Shown here one piece after another: positions 5,724 to 6,556 of a stretch of 6,556 nt of DNA (positions are counted from its first letter, which is position 1; the number at the start of each line of letters is the position of its first letter). A program made the position numbers and the translations under genes. Source of the DNA: Anaerolineaceae bacterium (GTDB lineage: Bacteria > Chloroflexota > Anaerolineae > Anaerolineales > Anaerolineaceae); NCBI GenBank assembly GCA_003532515.1, contig DOEX01000051.1:1-6556 (forward strand). Direction: 5' to 3'. Below the pieces are notes generated by a model. That model made no database searches and was not told where the DNA came from. It saw only the letters and a program-made list of their open reading frames with translations.

Positions 5724-5751
5724 ATTATATACAAATCAAAAAAAGTCGCAA
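5724..5751 (-). promoter_or_regulatory. Sigma-70-type promoter of the PTS operon
   Basis: The minus strand has -35 TTGCGA (5751-5746, four of six consensus bases), a 16-base spacer and a perfect -10 TATAAT (5729-5724). It faces the EIIC gene and would start transcription near 5717, giving a 5' leader of about 140 bases. The spacer contains a T-run. It is the best promoter match seen by eye in the intergenic region. Confidence 0.6.
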
Positions 5752-5762
5752 GAGACAATCAC

Positions 5763-5815
5763 CTGTATTTCGAACAATTGTGAGTGTACATATGAATATT
5801 TTACTCGAAATTCAG
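5763..5815. promoter_or_regulatory. Spaced inverted repeat upstream of the promoter (putative regulator site)
   Basis: CTGTATTTCGA (5763-5773) and TCGAAATTCAG (5805-5815) are reverse complements at 10 of 11 positions, separated by 31 bases. Their centres are 42 bp apart, four helical turns. They lie 12 to 64 bases upstream of the -35 box, where activators usually bind. The spacer holds several six-base palindromes in a row (CAATTG, TGTACA, CATATG, AATATT). No regulator family can be assigned by eye. Confidence 0.45.
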
Positions 5816-5864
5816 ATAATTAAGGGGTTGCCTGCAGCAGATGTCAGGACAATGGAAGTGGAGG

Positions 5865-5900
5865 AAAATTAGCAGGAAAGGCGCTAAGCACTTTTTCTGC
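5865..5900 (-). terminator. Possible weak Rho-independent terminator of the GH2 gene
   Basis: Directly at the GH2 stop codon the minus strand can form a 13-position stem (5900-5888 with 5884-5872, three-base TTA loop) with two mismatches and one G-U pair. TAATTTT (5871-5865) follows. The stem is imperfect and the T-run short, so termination is probably partial. It supports separate transcription of the GH2 gene and the PTS operon. Confidence 0.4.
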
Positions 5901-6556
5901 TATAACATCTCAATCAAGCCAAGGTGCGCGCGGCGCAGGGTTTCGGCGTCCATTTTCTCAACTTTGCGGTCGTACGTCAGAAATCCGTTGATTTCTGTCT
6001 CGATATCCGTAGTTTGGGTGTAAATCGCGGCGGAGAGACCTTGAGAAATCAGGGGTTTTACTTGCTGTTCTAACAATTTTAGATAGGCTGCTGTGAGCGA
6101 TTCTGCATCCGGATGATGACCGTAACCAAAACGTTTGCGTTCGGTATATACATTTTTGGGTACTTGCATGGTGTAGCCACCAAATTCAGTTACAGCCAGA
6201 ATGCGGTCATCCGCAACGCGAGCACTCAGCGGTTTTACGTAAACATGTCGGCTCTGAAAATCACCACCGCCCTGGTCAAACCAGCCCGAGGCATGGTCAA
6301 CCAGTCGGGTCGGGTCGAGCAATTTGATCCATTCAGCTATTCGAATCGCCTGGAACTGTCCCCAGCTTTCGTTGAATGGCACCCAAACGCCAATGCAAGG
6401 GCTATTGTAAAGTGTTTCTATCATGTCCTGCAGTTCTGCCCGGAATTCTTCCCGGTTTTGGGGGTCTTCACGACCAAAACGCTTGAGTCGTTTCTGGTCG
6501 AAGCGATGGATGCCAGAAGTGAAAGTGAACAAGACGATTGCGTCCTTGGTGGTGCG
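5900..6556 (-). CDS. Glycoside hydrolase family 2 protein, C-terminal part
   Basis: The gene enters from the right edge in an open frame; 218 residues and the stop are visible. They form the C-terminal half of a GH2 TIM barrel. The fragment contains LYNSPCIGVWVPFNESWGQF (49-68), where Glu63 in NES is the acid/base catalyst, and VTEFGGY (122-128), where Glu124 is the likely nucleophile. DPTRLVDHASGWFDQGGGD and LSAAIYTQTTDIETEINGF are typical of a GH2 subgroup related to beta-galactosidases and beta-glucuronidases. The protein ends shortly after the barrel (YDRKVEKMDAETLRRAHLGL), as expected for a complete C-terminus. Substrate specificity cannot be read from this part. No direct functional link to the PTS operon is evident: 320 bases, a possible terminator and a promoter separate them. 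Confidence 0.9.
   Translation of the reverse strand, partial: RTTKDAIVLFTFTSGIHRFDQKRLKRFGREDPQNREEFRAELQDMIETLYNSPCIGVWVPFNESWGQFQAIRIAEWIKLLDPTRLVDHASGWFDQGGGDFQSRHVYVKPLSARVADDRILAVTEFGGYTMQVPKNVYTERKRFGYGHHPDAESLTAAYLKLLEQQVKPLISQGLSAAIYTQTTDIETEINGFLTYDRKVEKMDAETLRRAHLGLIEML

Larger units (their letters stand above)
5580..5899. other. AT-rich intergenic control region upstream of the PTS operon
   Basis: There is no credible coding sequence in these 320 bases. In minus-strand order the region holds a weak terminator for the GH2 gene, a stretch without clear signals (about 5816-5864), a spaced inverted repeat, the best promoter match, phased direct repeats, an orphan Shine-Dalgarno and the EIIC ribosome binding site. 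A perfect 11-base palindrome, TTAGTAACTAA (5602-5612), lies just upstream of the EIIC ribosome binding site. The density of symmetric elements fits a substrate-regulated promoter. No regulator gene (MtlR, DeoR or LacI type) is in the window. Confidence 0.6.

Overview
The window carries one long leftward (minus-strand) operon for uptake and breakdown of a hexitol, most likely mannitol, preceded by an AT-rich control region. Upstream of that lies the 3' end of a separate glycoside hydrolase family 2 gene, also on the minus strand. No convincing plus-strand gene, tRNA, rRNA, CRISPR array or mobile element is visible. The organism is a bacterium with strong AGGAGG-type ribosome binding sites, moderate GC and tightly coupled genes (repeated ATGA/TGATG overlaps). 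The set of proteins would fit an anaerobic sugar fermenter such as an Anaerolineae-type Chloroflexota member or a Firmicute, but the sequence alone does not settle the phylum.

Layout in transcription order, right to left: C-terminal part of a GH2 beta-glycosidase (6556-5900); a weak hairpin terminator at its stop codon; a 320-base control region with a spaced inverted repeat, a promoter (TTGCGA-16-TATAAT), 11-bp-phased direct repeats over the expected transcription start and an unused Shine-Dalgarno sequence; mannitol-type PTS IIC (5579-4536); a perfect 13-bp hairpin; PTS IIB (4453-4130); PTS IIA (4067-3639, GTG start); a 579-residue sorbose-phosphate-reductase-like zinc dehydrogenase with an internal Rossmann duplication (3608-1869); a four-helix membrane protein of unknown role (1872-1450); a PfkB-family 1-phosphofructokinase (1453-530); a 116-residue unknown protein (521-171); and the start of a histidine-phosphatase-family gene (171 to the left edge).

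How the genes may work together: the three PTS proteins would import a hexitol as its 1-phosphate. The usual mannitol-1-phosphate 5-dehydrogenase (MtlD, product fructose-6-phosphate) is not in the window. Its place is taken by a homologue of L-sorbose-1-phosphate reductase, an enzyme class that interconverts hexitol phosphates and ketose-1-phosphates, followed by a fructose-1-phosphate kinase. Because mannitol is symmetric, oxidation of mannitol-1-phosphate next to the phosphate gives fructose-1-phosphate, which the kinase would turn into fructose-1,6-bisphosphate. An MtlD-independent mannitol route through fructose-1-phosphate is the main hypothesis of this annotation; it is an inference from gene content, not shown by the sequence alone.
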